Shown here in pieces: positions 63,495-64,000 of a DNA stretch of 64,000 nucleotides. Numbering within the stretch: position 1 is the first letter of the stretch; each line of letters begins with the position of its first letter. A program made the position numbers and the translations under genes. Below the pieces are notes generated by a model. The model made no database searches. It was not told the origin of the DNA and saw only the letters and a program-made list of their open reading frames with translations. Source of the DNA: Collimonas sp. PA-H2 (GTDB taxonomy: Bacteria > Pseudomonadota > Gammaproteobacteria > Burkholderiales > Burkholderiaceae_D); the NCBI RefSeq assembly GCF_002564105.1, contig NZ_PDBX01000001.1:3658001-3722000 (forward strand), written 5' to 3'.

Positions 63495-64000
63495 TTAAGA
63501 GCGCGGCGTAAAGAAAAATGCCTTGAGCTGTTGCAGGCCATCGGCAGCCACTTTGGTCCCCTTGCCGTCGCCACCGCTTTGGCCGGTAACTGGACCCGCA
63601 TCAGGGCGTTCAACATGCAATTTCATGCCCTCGACCGGTTTGCCATCAGTCGGATTCAACAGCCGCGGTGTACGGCTCAGATCGCCTTCGCTGAATTTTG
63701 GCAGGTCGCCGCTGGCGCTGGCTGGACCGTTCCAGTTATGGCCGGCCGTCTTGACGGTCAATGCGCCAGGGCCGCCGATCTCGGGCGCGCCACCCTTGAG
63801 CTTGATGTAAGCGCCGCCGCTGGTCATGAGCGTGATTTCATCCGCCATCAGGATCAGGTGCTTGCTGGCCGTCATTTTGATGTCCGTTGCAGAATCGATC
63901 TGCATTTCGTCATGCTGGCTTTGCATCAGGAATTTGCCATAGTGGGCAATATGGGTGATGCCGTCCTGGTGCGCGAACACAGAGACACCTTTGCCCGCAT
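63495..64000 (-). CDS. vgrG: VgrG C-terminal part (partial, runs off the right edge)
   Basis: The last about 168 residues are in the window: FAHQDGITHIAHYGKFLMQS and the repeating beta-helix of DUF2345 (MTASKHLILMADEITL), with a Gly-rich tail. The frame is open through 64000. It lies upstream of the Tle3 gene, as expected for a VgrG-linked effector set. Confidence 0.88.
   Translation of the reverse strand, partial: AGKGVSVFAHQDGITHIAHYGKFLMQSQHDEMQIDSATDIKMTASKHLILMADEITLMTSGGAYIKLKGGAPEIGGPGALTVKTAGHNWNGPASASGDLPKFSEGDLSRTPRLLNPTDGKPVEGMKLHVERPDAGPVTGQSGGDGKGTKVAADGLQQLKAFFFTPRS

Noticed and set aside
1..64000. CRISPR array
   Set aside because: No regularly spaced short direct repeats were seen anywhere; repeats found are att-like or palindromic.

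Overview
The window is GC-rich chromosomal DNA of a betaproteobacterium, most likely Oxalobacteraceae (Collimonas/Herbaspirillum/Janthinobacterium-like). This rests on the gene set (purD, yebC, pepN, fbp class 1), a dispersed REP-type repeat and a T6SS effector cassette of the Burkholderiales kind. No database was searched, so the genus is inference.

Region 1 (1-18986) is ordinary core genome: purD and yebC (leftward), then a HerA/DUF853 ATPase, a DMT exporter, a quinone oxidoreductase, a DUF4136 lipoprotein, aminopeptidase N, fructose-1,6-bisphosphatase, a DUF2726 protein, a diguanylate cyclase, a MazG-type pyrophosphohydrolase, a MerR regulator divergent from an Old-Yellow-Enzyme-like reductase with a textbook 19-bp-spacer MerR promoter, a PhzF homologue, and an M14-peptidase/hydrolase pair with overlapping ends.

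Region 2 (18971-24377) is a small accessory island lodged at a tRNA-Arg(CCT) gene. Copies of the tRNA 5' end lie at 19045, 23394 and in the functional tRNA at 24303. Between the first two are a lipoprotein, an AbiV-like HEPN protein, a PD-(D/E)XK nuclease-like protein and a decayed tyrosine integrase, together a candidate mini defence island. The next segment carries one hypothetical gene, a REP/MITE-like inverted repeat and a duplicated 3' end of the hydrolase gene.

Region 3 (about 24378 to 58.3 kb or slightly beyond) is a seemingly complete P2-like (Peduovirus-type) prophage: integrase at the tRNA, excisionase-like protein, HUH replication protein gpA, Ogr activator, small RHH proteins, CI-type repressor, tail genes D-U-T-E/E'-FII-FI-G-H-I-J-W-V, completion genes S-R, lysis cassette (Rz1 in Rz, M15 endolysin, two holins), X-L-M-N-O, and divergent P-Q. 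A P2-type T TTT TTG slippery site joins E and E'. Cargo sits in two places. Beside the integrase is a proteasome-like Ntn hydrolase with an N-terminal Thr (Thr1/Asp17/Lys33 spacing) and a small downstream partner. Between V and S are an Imm51-like protein, a fibronectin-III protein and a stand-alone IS-type DUF4096 domain, separated by degenerate copies of the gene S 3' end. A cos-like sequence lies near 58.28 kb.

Region 4 (58360-64000) holds a five-repeat zinc-ribbon protein and, reading leftward from the right edge, a T6SS effector cassette: VgrG (partial), Tle3-like lipase, Tla3/DUF2875 adaptor and PAAR tip. The right prophage boundary (attR) was not found.
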